Shown here: positions 14,461 to 23,326 of the stretch, piece after piece
Layout: every line of letters begins with the position of its first letter
How positions within the stretch are numbered: position 1 is the first letter of the stretch
Assembly (NCBI GenBank): GCA_030656435.1
Contig: JAUSOA010000064.1
Coordinates: 1 to 27,769 of the forward strand
DNA from: Acholeplasmataceae bacterium
GTDB taxonomy: Bacteria > Bacillota_I > Bacilli_A > Acholeplasmatales > Acholeplasmataceae
Length of the DNA: 27,769 bases
Direction of reading: 5' to 3'
The notes under the pieces: model-generated
What the model saw: the letters and a program-made list of their open reading frames with translations, nothing else
Databases searched by the model: none
What the model was told of the DNA's origin: nothing
Made by a program: the position numbers and the translations under genes

Positions 14461-14483
14461 AAAAACACCTTAAAAAAGGTGTT
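14461..14483 (-). terminator. Terminator after ridA
   Basis: AACACCTT (14483-14476) pairs with AAGGTGTT (14471-14464) over a TTTT loop on the minus strand, beginning 7 nt after the ridA stop. The following T-run is short (TTTGATT). Confidence 0.7.
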
Positions 14484-14490
14484 CTTATTT

Positions 14491-14871
14491 TTATAATTCT
14501 AGGACTGCTATTGCATCAATTTCAATCATAACATCTTTGGGCAATCTTCTGACTTCAACCGCTGCTCTTGCAGGTTTGTGACTTCCAAAAAATTGAGAAT
14601 AAACTTCATTCATCAGTGAAAAATCACTCATATTGGTCATAAAAACTGTGCATCTTGCAATATTTTCTTTTTCCATTCCAGCAGCTTCAACAATTGCTAA
14701 AACGTTTTTTAGAGATTGCAAGGTTTGTTCTTTAATGTCATCGGATATAAGTGTCATTGTGTCTGGGATGAATGGGATTTGTCCAGAAACATAAAGTGTG
14801 TTACCAACCAATACTCCTTGACTGTATGCGCCAACTGCAGCTGGAGCATTTTTTGTTTCAATTTTTTTCAT
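14491..14871 (-). CDS. ridA: RidA-family enamine/imine deaminase
   Basis: Small trimeric cytosolic enzyme (126 residues) that hydrolyses reactive enamine/imine intermediates from PLP enzymes such as threonine dehydratase, sparing other PLP enzymes. Seen: AVGAYSQGVLVGNTLYVSGQIP at the start, then PARAAVEVRRLPKDVMIEI containing the substrate-carboxylate-binding arginine and the catalytic-site glutamate region. AAGGAG precedes the ATG. It lies 9 nt after the acetyltransferase gene and closes the htpG operon. Useful in a genome with several PLP lyases, though no direct link is visible. Confidence 0.94.
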   Translation of the reverse strand: MKKIETKNAPAAVGAYSQGVLVGNTLYVSGQIPFIPDTMTLISDDIKEQTLQSLKNVLAIVEAAGMEKENIARCTVFMTNMSDFSLMNEVYSQFFGSHKPARAAVEVRRLPKDVMIEIDAIAVLEL

Positions 14872-14880
14872 GGTTTCTCC

Positions 14881-15387
14881 TTAAAGATGAATCCAATATC
14901 TTCTGATATAGCCATCTGTCTTGTAGACCTTATTTTCTAGAATACCACCGCACGCTTCAATGGTTTTATAGGATGCTACATTTTCATCATTGCAAGTAAT
15001 CATTACTTTTGTTAACTTATGCTCTCTAGCTTTTTCTAAACCTAACGAAAGCATGAATTTTCCATAGCCTTGTCTTCTTTTATCAGGTTTAATACCATAC
15101 CCTATATGTCCATTATACTTGAAAAGTTCTTCGTTTAGAAAATATCTAAAACTTAAAGCACCATAAATCTCTTGGTTCTCATCAATCATAATGTATGTTG
15201 AAGCGGGGACACGAGTCTCTGGATCAATCATATTCTTTTCGTCTAAATCCAGTTTTTCTAGAAGTTCTTCATAGGTGCGATTTTTAACAGTACTCGCAGT
15301 TGGAATCATGAATTCATCACCCCATGATTCAACAAATTCAAGATATGATTTCTTATCAGCCAATGTTGGCTTTCTTAATGTTAACAT
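14881..15387 (-). CDS. GNAT-family N-acetyltransferase
   Basis: A 168-residue acetyltransferase of unknown substrate. The acetyl-CoA loop is RRQGYGKFMLSLGLEKA, preceded by beta-4 GHIGYGIKP and followed by VMITCNDENVASYKTIEACGG, the usual beta-5/alpha-4 region. Chosen start ATG 15387 leaves one base after the htpG stop (TAAAATG) and has no ribosome site, so translation probably depends on ribosomes finishing htpG. A TTG at 15405 inside htpG is the other candidate and also lacks a ribosome site. Substrate could be a small amine or a protein N-terminus; nothing decides this. Confidence 0.85.
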   Translation of the reverse strand: MLTLRKPTLADKKSYLEFVESWGDEFMIPTASTVKNRTYEELLEKLDLDEKNMIDPETRVPASTYIMIDENQEIYGALSFRYFLNEELFKYNGHIGYGIKPDKRRQGYGKFMLSLGLEKAREHKLTKVMITCNDENVASYKTIEACGGILENKVYKTDGYIRRYWIHL

Positions 15388-15388
15388 T

Positions 15389-17260
15389 TTACTTTGAGGA
15401 TTCAATCATCAGCTTCACTAAATTATTTGAAAACTCAGTTGGATCTTCGATTGGAAGACCTTCAATGAGTAGTGCCTGATGATATAAGATAGATGCATAG
15501 TCATTGATTTTAGCATTATCTTTTTCATAAATACTTTTTAATGCAGCAAATAGTTCATGGTCTGGGTTGATTTCTAATATCTTTTCTGCATGAATTTCAT
15601 TTTGATTTGGCATTTGTTTTAATATCTTTTCCATCTCAAGACTTAGTCCTTCACCAGATACTAAGCAAACAGCAGAATCTTTAAGTCTAGCTGATAGCTT
15701 TACATCCTTAACCTTATCCTTCAGAGCTTCCTTAATAGAAGCTAAAATATCTTTATTATCTTTTTCCTTTTTCTTTAAATCCTTTTTCTTCGTATCATCA
15801 ATTAAATCAGATTCGCCTTGTTGAATCGATTTAAATGGAACATCCTGATAATTTTGAAGCACTTGAATCATGAATTCATCAATATCATCTGTAAATAATA
15901 AGACTTCATAGCTCTTATCCTTCATAAGATCCATTTGTGGAAGAGATAGAATAGATTGCTTCGATTTACCCGTTGCGTAATAAATTGTTTTTTGTTCTTC
16001 AGGCTTTCTTTCCAAATATTCTTTAAATGAGATATAGTCATCACTCTTTGATGTCTTAAACAAAATTAGGTCCTGTAACTTTTCCTTGTTCATTCCAAAT
16101 TGTTCATAAAGTCCGTATTTAAGTGTCGTCTTGTATGCTTCGTAGAACTTAATGTATTGATCTCTATCGTGCAAGAGCATATTTTCTAGTTCACTCTTGA
16201 TTTTCTTTTCTAAATGAGATGCTATTTTTTTAAGTTGTCTATCGTGCTGTAAAAGTTCTCTAGATATATTTAGGGAAAGATCTGCTGAATCCACTAGACC
16301 CTTGACAAACTTAAAATAATCAGGAATTAAATCTTTATTCTTATCTTGAATGAAAACACCCTTGGAATATAATTGAAGTCCCTTTTCATAATGCTCACTA
16401 TAGAAGTCGTAAGCTGGCTTTTTTGGTATAAATAAAAGTGCAGTATAAGTAAGCATACCTTCAACATCGGTATGAATAACTTTTAAAGGATCTTCAAAAT
16501 CAGAGAATTGATGCTTATAAAACGCATGCATATCTTCTTCTTTAATATCTGCCTTTGATCTTTTCCAAATCGGAATCATCTGGTTTAATGTTTCTTTTTC
16601 GAGTACTTCCTTTTTATCCTCAGTCTTTTTAACCATCATGTTGATAGGATAGCGTACATAGTCACTATATTTTTTTACTAATTTTTTAATGGTATATTCG
16701 TTTGTAAACTTTGTGAAATTTTCTTCATTTTCATCATCATCTTCTCTAAGATGTAGGATAACTGTCGTTCCGATTTCAGTTCTTTCAATTTCTTCAATCG
16801 TGTAGGAATCTTCACCTAAAGAACTCCAACGATAGCCTGTCTTTGCATAAGGAGATCTAGTCTCAACAATCACTTCCTTAGCAACCATAAAAGAGGAATA
16901 GAAACCTACACCAAATTGCCCAATGATTTCAACTTCCTTGTTTTCAATCTTTTCCATGAAAGCCTTCGATCCACTTTGTGCAATCGTTCCTAGGTTATCA
17001 ATCAGTTCTTCTTCAGTAAAGCCAATTCCATTATCTGCGATGACAAGCTTGTTATCTTTTTCATTGGGTGTAATCCAGATTTCATAGTGATCTGATTCTA
17101 CTAAGTCATCAGTTAATGAAAGGTAATGACGCTTATCAATCGCATCACTTGCGTTAGAAATCAATTCTCTCAAGAATATTTCCTTTTGTGTGTAGATTGA
17201 GTGTGTCATTAAGTGTAAAAGTTTTTGAGATTCAGTTTTAAAGTTTTGTGTCTTTGCCAT
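15389..17260 (-). CDS. htpG: Chaperone HtpG (Hsp90)
   Basis: ATP-dependent dimeric chaperone, 623 residues, normal length. The N-terminal GHKL ATPase shows LISNASDAIDK (near 33), the DNGIGFTEEEL lid start, LGTIAQSGSKAF and GQFGVGFYSSFM. The middle domain contains GVFIQDKN and the catalytic-arginine segment SADLSLNISRELLQHD; a Lys-rich stretch (about 500-525) precedes the C-terminal dimer domain. GGAGG lies before the ATG, and the leader is only about 14 nt. No CIRCE element (TTAGCACTC-N9-GAGTGCTAA) is present, so HrcA control is not supported. It is the first gene of a unit with the acetyltransferase and ridA. Confidence 0.97.
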   Translation of the reverse strand: MAKTQNFKTESQKLLHLMTHSIYTQKEIFLRELISNASDAIDKRHYLSLTDDLVESDHYEIWITPNEKDNKLVIADNGIGFTEEELIDNLGTIAQSGSKAFMEKIENKEVEIIGQFGVGFYSSFMVAKEVIVETRSPYAKTGYRWSSLGEDSYTIEEIERTEIGTTVILHLREDDDENEENFTKFTNEYTIKKLVKKYSDYVRYPINMMVKKTEDKKEVLEKETLNQMIPIWKRSKADIKEEDMHAFYKHQFSDFEDPLKVIHTDVEGMLTYTALLFIPKKPAYDFYSEHYEKGLQLYSKGVFIQDKNKDLIPDYFKFVKGLVDSADLSLNISRELLQHDRQLKKIASHLEKKIKSELENMLLHDRDQYIKFYEAYKTTLKYGLYEQFGMNKEKLQDLILFKTSKSDDYISFKEYLERKPEEQKTIYYATGKSKQSILSLPQMDLMKDKSYEVLLFTDDIDEFMIQVLQNYQDVPFKSIQQGESDLIDDTKKKDLKKKEKDNKDILASIKEALKDKVKDVKLSARLKDSAVCLVSGEGLSLEMEKILKQMPNQNEIHAEKILEINPDHELFAALKSIYEKDNAKINDYASILYHQALLIEGLPIEDPTEFSNNLVKLMIESSK

Positions 17261-17280
17261 ATGATATCGCCTCCATAAAA

Positions 17281-17309
17281 ATTGTATTCAAATTTGCATG
17301 ACTTGTCAA
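17281..17309 (-). promoter_or_regulatory. Promoter of htpG
   Basis: TTGACA (17309-17304), 17 nt, TACAAT (17286-17281). The -35 lies inside an 11-bp palindrome ACTTG-A-CAAGT, which could be an operator or simply reflect the hexamer. Confidence 0.85.
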
Positions 17310-17321
17310 GTTTCTAAAATC

Positions 17322-17357
17322 ATTAGAAAAGAAACGGGCCACAAATTGAGCCCGTTT
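17322..17357 (-). terminator. Terminator after nrdJ
   Basis: AAACGGGC (17357-17350, minus strand) pairs perfectly with GCCCGTTT (17339-17332) over a 10-nt loop; then TCTTTTCT. It lies 13 nt after the nrdJ stop. Confidence 0.85.
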
Positions 17358-17370
17358 ACATGAGATTAAT

Positions 17371-19557
17371 TTAGATTGCACACTTTTCGTAATCGCAATC
17401 ATTGTTGTTACAATGGATACAACCTTGTTTTTTAATTAGGACATCTCCACATAATGGACATAATTCCTTTTCTATTTTTTCTGGTGTATGACCACTTGAA
17501 GATACTGCGATGTGCGTAACATATTCCTTAACAACACCAGTCTTCTTATTTGTCCATTTTTCTTCCATATGAACATGAGGAGGAGTTGCCGGATTTAAGT
17601 CTTCAGTGTTTTCATTGATACCCGCGAGGATTCCAATCTTAGCACATCTGTCTCTAAATACTGTTGCACCCTTGAAGCCAAGCTTCCAAGCTGTCTTATA
17701 AATATCCATTACATCATCAACAGTTGCACTGTTATGAAGGTTAAATGTTGAGCTAATTGCTGTATCTACATATTTTTGAATCGTCGCTTGCACGTGTGCG
17801 CGTTCCATAAAGGATATGTTTTGTGAAGTAATTAAAGCCCACTCAGGAAGTTTTTCTGGTTCGACACCCATTGCTTTAGCTAGAGCGACTGGTGTCTTTT
17901 CCCAAATCGTAATTGTTCTTTCTTCATCAAACATCGAAACTATTCTTCTCGTATAATTGATTTGGAAGAATGGCTCTACTCCGCCACTTACGCCAAGTAT
18001 GTTAGAAATAGAACCTGTTGGGGCAATCGATAAAAGTCTTGAGTTTCTCATGCCATATTTTTTAACAAGCTCATCTGTTTCTGGATCGATACCTGTCTTA
18101 TAAAATGATGAACTTGAAACCTTATCATAATCAAATCTTGGAAATGCCCCTAAGTCTCTTGCACGAACTGCAGAAGCTTGAGTTGCAGAATTCAACATTT
18201 TTCTCATCATCTTATCTAAAAACTCTAAGAACTCTGGGCTACCATATGGAAGTCTTAGACTCAATGCAAGGTCAGCTAAACCCATCATTCCAAGGCCTAC
18301 TTCTCTATATTGCTTAACATGCTCTCTTTGTTCAGGAAGCGCATGACGATCGCCTAGCATCGTTAATAAATCGTCTAAAGCACCAATCATTTCTTTGACT
18401 ACGAAATCGAAACGATCCCAGTCATATACAGCTGATTCAGTGAATGGGTTTTTGACGAATGCATTTAAGTTAATGCTACCTAGATTACATGATCCATGAG
18501 GCATTAATGGTTGTTCGCCGCAAGGATTAGTTGCAGTAAATTTAACATCATCATATTCGGATAAAAAGTGATAGTCATTCATATGGTCAATGAATACGAC
18601 ACCTGGGTCACCCATGGTGTGCGCAGCATATCCGACAAGTTTTAATAAATCCTTAGCATTAATCTTCTTTTCTATCTTTTCATAGGGTGTTTCAAAGTTC
18701 ATTGACCACATTTCATTGTTTTCTACTGCCTTCATAAATGGATCTGTGATTGCAATCGAAATATTTGCTCCATTGACTTTGCTTAAATCAAGCTTTGTTG
18801 TAATAAAATCAATAATATCTGGATGATCAATATTTAAAACAAGCATCAATGCGCCACGGCGATTGTCTTGTTGCGTATTCAAAGTCGTATGCGAGTATTT
18901 TTCAGCGAACACCATCACACCAGGTGTGGTATTTGATGAGTTATTAACCTTCGCACCCTTAGGACGAATCTTAGAAAGGTTCATCCCTTGACCGCCACCA
19001 TAGCTATATGTTCTAGCGATTTGGTAGTCGACCTTATAAATGCTTTCTAATGAATCCTCTGGATCTTGTGTTACATAGCAGTTGCTTCCAGTAATATTAC
19101 CTTCTCTACCAATGGCATAAAGGTTTCTACCACCAAAGATTGCTTCTTTTCTTCTTAATATTTTTTCAAGAGATGAGTTTCCAAACGCTATACGCTTAAT
19201 AAACTCTTTCTTGCCTTCTCCTGGAATTAAATACTTGTTTAAAATCAAATCCTGACGATCGTCATTGTCTCCCCATGGATTGTCACGATCTGTCTTTTGT
19301 TTTTCTCTATATTTGATATAAGATCTAGCAGCATCGTAATGCTTTTTCTTCATCAAATAGAGTTCTACATCATCTTGTATCGTTTCTATGCTGACATCTT
19401 GATTCTTTGGATATGTCTTCGTAATCTCTGTTGCCTGCTTTAAGCATTCATCATCCGTAAATGTGAGTCCGACGCTTTTGTAGGCTTTTTGCATCGCGTT
19501 CGCGATTTTGTTTAAATCAAACGGTTCTACAGCACCATTTCTTTTTACTACATTCAT
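17371..19557 (-). CDS. nrdJ: Class II (adenosylcobalamin-dependent) ribonucleotide reductase
   Basis: Reduces ribonucleotides to deoxyribonucleotides with a B12-derived radical, without oxygen. The 728-residue protein has an N-terminal ATP-cone (residues about 1-88), the redox cysteine C160 (SNCYVTQD), the radical cysteine C346 with E348 in TNPCGEQPLMPHG, and its partner C357 in GSCNLGSINL. PTGSISNILGVSGGVEPFF is the C-terminal active-site loop. The tail has CPLC ... CIHC ... CDYEKC, a zinc-ribbon/thiol-relay end common in NrdJ. ATG at 19557 is chosen (GAGG 8 nt upstream) rather than a GTG three codons earlier. It implies a cobalamin supply. No cobalamin riboswitch is visible in the short leader. 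Confidence 0.95.
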   Translation of the reverse strand: MNVVKRNGAVEPFDLNKIANAMQKAYKSVGLTFTDDECLKQATEITKTYPKNQDVSIETIQDDVELYLMKKKHYDAARSYIKYREKQKTDRDNPWGDNDDRQDLILNKYLIPGEGKKEFIKRIAFGNSSLEKILRRKEAIFGGRNLYAIGREGNITGSNCYVTQDPEDSLESIYKVDYQIARTYSYGGGQGMNLSKIRPKGAKVNNSSNTTPGVMVFAEKYSHTTLNTQQDNRRGALMLVLNIDHPDIIDFITTKLDLSKVNGANISIAITDPFMKAVENNEMWSMNFETPYEKIEKKINAKDLLKLVGYAAHTMGDPGVVFIDHMNDYHFLSEYDDVKFTATNPCGEQPLMPHGSCNLGSINLNAFVKNPFTESAVYDWDRFDFVVKEMIGALDDLLTMLGDRHALPEQREHVKQYREVGLGMMGLADLALSLRLPYGSPEFLEFLDKMMRKMLNSATQASAVRARDLGAFPRFDYDKVSSSSFYKTGIDPETDELVKKYGMRNSRLLSIAPTGSISNILGVSGGVEPFFQINYTRRIVSMFDEERTITIWEKTPVALAKAMGVEPEKLPEWALITSQNISFMERAHVQATIQKYVDTAISSTFNLHNSATVDDVMDIYKTAWKLGFKGATVFRDRCAKIGILAGINENTEDLNPATPPHVHMEEKWTNKKTGVVKEYVTHIAVSSSGHTPEKIEKELCPLCGDVLIKKQGCIHCNNNDCDYEKCAI

Positions 19558-19588
19558 CTTATCCACCTCTTTATTTTATAATCCCCTA

Positions 19589-19619
19589 AAACCGAATTCC
19601 CCTATGAATGAAACGGTTT
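19589..19619 (-). promoter_or_regulatory. Stem in the nrdJ leader
   Basis: AAACCG and CGGTTT (6 bp) enclose 19 nt between the nrdJ promoter and ribosome site. The loop contains AGGGGAATT. Too small for a known riboswitch; it does not match the NrdR box. Confidence 0.3.
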
Positions 19620-19625
19620 AGTAGT

Positions 19626-19654
19626 ATTATAAACTTTTATTACCTCTAATTCAA
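19626..19654 (-). promoter_or_regulatory. Promoter of nrdJ
   Basis: TTGAAT (19654-19649), 17 nt, perfect TATAAT (19631-19626) on the minus strand; leader of about 60 nt. Confidence 0.75.
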
Positions 19655-19695
19655 CAAGTAAACCTCACATAATTCGCCAAATTTTTCTAGCTTCT

Positions 19696-19710
19696 TGATA
19701 CTACGTATCA
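19696..19710. other. Short inverted repeat between nrdJ and the DUF2804 gene
   Basis: TGATAC and GTATCA flank the 3-nt spacer TAC. It lies upstream of the nrdJ promoter, about 100 nt past the DUF2804 stop; operator or chance. Confidence 0.3.
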
Positions 19711-19737
19711 GCACTTTCATAACGATATAAATTGAAA

Positions 19738-19772
19738 TGGCTTAACAATGGGGATAAACCCAATGTAAGCCA
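19738..19772 (-). terminator. Long hairpin after the DUF2804 gene
   Basis: On the minus strand TGGCTTACATTGGG pairs imperfectly with CCCCATTGTTAAGCCA (about 13 pairs). The tail ATTTCAATTTA is only moderately T-rich, so it is a probable but not textbook terminator. Confidence 0.5.
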
Positions 19773-19806
19773 AATGAAAGATTTTTCTTTATTGAGATGA
19801 ATTTCT

Positions 19807-20829
19807 TTACCAACGATTGCACACTTTTTCTGCAAAGCCCATCATGCCATCAATCTTGATGACTTTTCCATCATAGGTCTTAAATTCACCATAGAATTTA
19901 CCAAATACTTGATGCTGGTTGGATTGAATAATGAGCACGTTTGTATTAGAATAACGATCCAATATTGGTTTAAAAACTAAATTGATATTACCAGACTTAG
20001 ATTTGATTTCCCAATCGGACATGAAATCATCTTTTTTCCCTTTGGTAGGAATCATAAATTCAACATCATCCAACTTATAGGTCTTATCATCAACAAAAAG
20101 TATATTTTCAGTAGCCTTTGAAGTATCTCCAAATCCATAACCTAAATTAAATGCAATCTTTACCTTATTTTGAACTCCACTCATCGAAGACCAATACCAT
20201 GTATTTTTATAGGTCCATACACCTCTACCCCAATCTAGGACACCATATGAATTTGCAAAATCAAAGGTTTGGTCCCCATAAATCACATTTCCCTTAGCTT
20301 TTAGTAAATTGATTTTTTGATTGTAATAAAAATGTTTTCTTTTCTTAAAGGGTGTTGCGATTACCATTGAATCTTTAATTGAAGGCTCAAGCACAATATT
20401 TGCTAAAAGATTGGCACCCTTTGTAAAATTCTTTATATCGACAATAATATGTCTTTTATTCTTATCAATTAAGAACTGAAATTTTTGATTCTTCTTTGCT
20501 AATTTAATATCTCCTTTGACTGAGCTTCTTGGAAGCTTCAGTCTACCTCTTGATAACCAACCCATTTTTGTATTGGTAACTTCCTTTTTATTGATGAAAT
20601 CAAAAAATGTTACCGATGTTAACCATAAATAACTATTGTCTGCAATTGTAAAGGCGATTCCAAAATCATCATTACCAATATAATAATAGTCCCATTCCTT
20701 AATGCGCATACCCCTAACCTTAACTTGATCGCGGTAATAATCCTTAGCAAGATAAGTAGAATAACCAGATTCAATTAAATTTCCCTTTAAATCGAGTAGT
20801 GGACCTTTGGATAATCTTGTTTGATTCAT
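19807..20829 (-). CDS. DUF2804 family protein
   Basis: A roughly 340-residue protein that I recognise as DUF2804 from its tryptophan-rich core GVLDWGRGVWTYKNTWYW and its end GFAEKVCNRW. The family has no established function. It has no signal peptide or membrane segment and is rich in beta-strand-like stretches (NVLIIQSNQ, VFGKFYGEFKTYDGKVI), resembling lipocalin-like or glycan-binding folds, but that is a guess. Start: two consecutive ATGs at 20832 and 20829 follow GAGG, and the second has the better spacing; a GTG at 20841 is in frame. It stands alone, divergent from the nuclease-helicase gene, so its neighbours do not hint at its role. Confidence 0.82.
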   Translation of the reverse strand: MNQTRLSKGPLLDLKGNLIESGYSTYLAKDYYRDQVKVRGMRIKEWDYYYIGNDDFGIAFTIADNSYLWLTSVTFFDFINKKEVTNTKMGWLSRGRLKLPRSSVKGDIKLAKKNQKFQFLIDKNKRHIIVDIKNFTKGANLLANIVLEPSIKDSMVIATPFKKRKHFYYNQKINLLKAKGNVIYGDQTFDFANSYGVLDWGRGVWTYKNTWYWSSMSGVQNKVKIAFNLGYGFGDTSKATENILFVDDKTYKLDDVEFMIPTKGKKDDFMSDWEIKSKSGNINLVFKPILDRYSNTNVLIIQSNQHQVFGKFYGEFKTYDGKVIKIDGMMGFAEKVCNRW

Positions 20830-20860
20830 CATATACCTCACATATCAATCTTTTGCTTTT

Positions 20861-20866
20861 ATTATA
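20861..20866 (-). promoter_or_regulatory. -10 element for the DUF2804 gene
   Basis: TATAAT on the minus strand, about 32 nt before the start codon. At 17-nt spacing the -35 position reads TATATA, so only the -10 is convincing. Confidence 0.5.
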
Positions 20867-20941
20867 ACTGGAATGACTTAAAATATATACAATCTTAGCA
20901 TTCACCCTTGATTTTTATAAGAAAAACGTTTGGATAAAAGG

Positions 20942-20947
20942 TATAAT
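20942..20947 (+). promoter_or_regulatory. -10 element for the nuclease-helicase gene
   Basis: TATAAT 19 nt before the ATG on the plus strand, giving a leader of about 13 nt. The expected -35 position (AAGAAA) is not consensus. Confidence 0.5.
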
Positions 20948-20966
20948 AAGAACAGGTGAGGTACCT

Positions 20967-23300
20967 ATGAAACTATTTAGAATTGGTGTTGGTGAGCTAG
21001 TCTCTTTTCTTTACTCAAGTGGAGATTTAAGCAGTGAGACATTTCAAAACGTCTCTTTACTTGAAGGAACAAAGGCACATCAATATCTTCAAAGTAAATA
21101 TCAGTCGACTGATCAAGCTGAAATACCAATTTCTTATACTTATTTGGGTGATGATTTAGAAATTACATTATCCGGTAGGATGGATGGTCTTTTAACTATT
21201 GATGGTTCAAGGGTCATTGAGGAAATCAAGTCAACTAGATTTCCAATTTTTGACGACCAATTTATGATCAATAATGAGCATCTAGCTCAATTAAAGATGT
21301 ATGCATTCATGTATCTTAAAAATAACCATTTAGAAGATATTTTAGGACGAGTTACCTATATTCAATTAAGCGATTATAAGGTTAGACACTTTGAGTACTT
21401 CTTTGATGTTGATCTACTCAAAGATTTTTTCGAACAATCTATCCTCAAATACACAGAGTGGCTAGAAAAGCTTTATCTTCATAATGAAAGAAAAAGAGCT
21501 TCTTTAGAAAAGCTTTATTTCCCGTTTGATAAATTTCGTCGTGGTCAAAGAGAAATGATGGCTGCAGTTTATCAAACCATGAAGGATGACGATATCCTTT
21601 ATGCAATAGCACCTACAGGTATTGGTAAAACGATGGCTTCCTTATTCGCGACTCTAAAATCATTAACTGAAGATAACCAAAAAATATTCTACCTTTCCGC
21701 TAAAACTCAAGGAAAAAAAGTTGCTTTAGAAACCCTAGATATGCTTCATGAATCTGGACTTGAAACAAAAACACTTGAAATCACCTCAAAGGATACCATA
21801 TGCTTCCTAGAAAAAAGAGAATGCGACCCTGAAAAATGTCCATTCGCGAAAGGGTTTTTCGATCGATTGCAAGTTGCTATGGTTGATATCTTTGATCATG
21901 AAACATTAATGACTAGAGAAGTTGTTGAACGATATGCAAGAAAGCATACTGTTTGTCCATTCGAGTTTTCACTCTACGTTTCATACTTCGTTGACGTGAT
22001 TATTTGTGACTACAACTACGTATTTGACCCTAGAAGCCATTTAATCCGTTACTTTGATGAAGATAACTATAAGCCTTTAATCCTCGTTGATGAGGCACAT
22101 AATATGATTTCTAGATCAAGAGATATGTATTCCTCAACTCTGATCCGCTCAGATTTCATTAAGCTACGAAGACTAGCGAATAAGATTAAGCCAACGATTA
22201 GAAATGCAGTCAAAAAGGTTTTAGATCAATTCGACCTTTTCGAGGAACAATTAACAGTATCTCCATTTCTATCCTTTAAAACATTGAATGAGTCGTTTTT
22301 AGATGCCATATTGAATCTAATGAAAAAGATTGAAAATGGGATTAAAGAAAATCCAAAGTATCCTAAAAAAACTGAGGTTATTGAAGGATATTTATCTTTA
22401 CTTGGCTTTGCAAGAATCTTTGAGTATTATAATGATGCCTATTTAACGAATATAGAAAAGCTTGATGATGATATATCAGTAACCATTCAATGCTTGGATG
22501 CTTCAGAGTTCATCTTAGATACTGTAAAGAATAAAACATATGGCTCTGTATTTTTTAGTGCGACACTTTATCCTATTGATTATTATAAGGAATTGATCAC
22601 CTCGGGTTATGGAGAGACGTTAAAGATTAAAAGTCCCTTTGATTCAGAACGGTTAAAGGTCGTTGTTATGAACCAAATCTCAACTAGATACCAGCATCGA
22701 ACAAGCTCGATTATGAAAGTCATTCAAACCATTGAATCTGTATTATCATCTAAAAAGGGAAACTATATCGCATTTTTCCCCAGCTATCAATATATGAATC
22801 AAATTATTGATAATTTAGCTGAAGATATAGATGCAGACCTAATCGTTCAGGAAAAAGAAATGGATCAAAACCTAAGAAATCTAATGGTCGAAAGATTTAA
22901 AAACTATAATGAGAAATCACAGTTAGCCTTCTTTGTTATGGGTGGTATGTTTGCTGAGGGCATTGATTATGTAGGAGATATGCTCAATGGTGTGATTGTC
23001 GTAGGCGTTGGATTACCAATGTTAAATGAACCTAATAATCAATTGAAGGATTACTATCAAGATAAATTCTCTAAGGGATTTGATTATGCCTATACCTATC
23101 AAGGAATGAATAAGGTTATTCAAGCAGTCGGTAGAGTCATACGCACAGATTCGGATTATGGTATTGCTATTTTAATTGATGATCGATTCAATACTCCACT
23201 ATATAAAAAGCTTTTTCCGATGGAATGGAAAAAATACGATGTTATCGATACACCTAAAAGCTTAAAAAAGAGTTTGGATTTGTTTTGGAGCAAGTTCTAG
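20967..23300 (+). CDS. RecB-like nuclease fused to an XPD/DinG-type Fe-S helicase
   Basis: A 777-residue two-part DNA repair protein. Residues about 1-180 form a PD-(D/E)XK nuclease of the RecB/Cas4 kind: H38 in EGTKAHQYL, D73 in GRMDGLL, E86 and K88 in EEIKST, then Q108 and Y112 (QLKMY). Residues about 185-777 form a superfamily 2 helicase: Walker A APTGIGKT (215-222), four cysteines C279, C286, C291 and C330 for a 4Fe-4S cluster, the DEAH box VDEAHN, GGMFAEGIDY and the arginine-finger motif QAVGRVIRTD. XPD/DinG helicases unwind 5'-3'. All expected catalytic residues are present. GGTGAGG lies 5 nt before the ATG. It is paired with an SRAP gene and is distinct from AddAB. Confidence 0.9.
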   Translation: MKLFRIGVGELVSFLYSSGDLSSETFQNVSLLEGTKAHQYLQSKYQSTDQAEIPISYTYLGDDLEITLSGRMDGLLTIDGSRVIEEIKSTRFPIFDDQFMINNEHLAQLKMYAFMYLKNNHLEDILGRVTYIQLSDYKVRHFEYFFDVDLLKDFFEQSILKYTEWLEKLYLHNERKRASLEKLYFPFDKFRRGQREMMAAVYQTMKDDDILYAIAPTGIGKTMASLFATLKSLTEDNQKIFYLSAKTQGKKVALETLDMLHESGLETKTLEITSKDTICFLEKRECDPEKCPFAKGFFDRLQVAMVDIFDHETLMTREVVERYARKHTVCPFEFSLYVSYFVDVIICDYNYVFDPRSHLIRYFDEDNYKPLILVDEAHNMISRSRDMYSSTLIRSDFIKLRRLANKIKPTIRNAVKKVLDQFDLFEEQLTVSPFLSFKTLNESFLDAILNLMKKIENGIKENPKYPKKTEVIEGYLSLLGFARIFEYYNDAYLTNIEKLDDDISVTIQCLDASEFILDTVKNKTYGSVFFSATLYPIDYYKELITSGYGETLKIKSPFDSERLKVVVMNQISTRYQHRTSSIMKVIQTIESVLSSKKGNYIAFFPSYQYMNQIIDNLAEDIDADLIVQEKEMDQNLRNLMVERFKNYNEKSQLAFFVMGGMFAEGIDYVGDMLNGVIVVGVGLPMLNEPNNQLKDYYQDKFSKGFDYAYTYQGMNKVIQAVGRVIRTDSDYGIAILIDDRFNTPLYKKLFPMEWKKYDVIDTPKSLKKSLDLFWSKF

Positions 23301-23326
23301 AAGTATAATAGTATCGAGGTGGTATT

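Noticed and set aside
17261..17310. CIRCE element before htpG
   Set aside because: No TTAGCACTC-N9-GAGTGCTAA-like sequence; the 11-bp palindrome is different.
19558..19625. Cobalamin riboswitch before nrdJ
   Set aside because: The leader is about 60 nt and has no B12-box; a cobalamin riboswitch needs about 200 nt.
20915..20940. LexA/SOS box before the nuclease-helicase
   Set aside because: GAAAAACGTTT only faintly resembles GAAC-N4-GTTC and lacks the key C.
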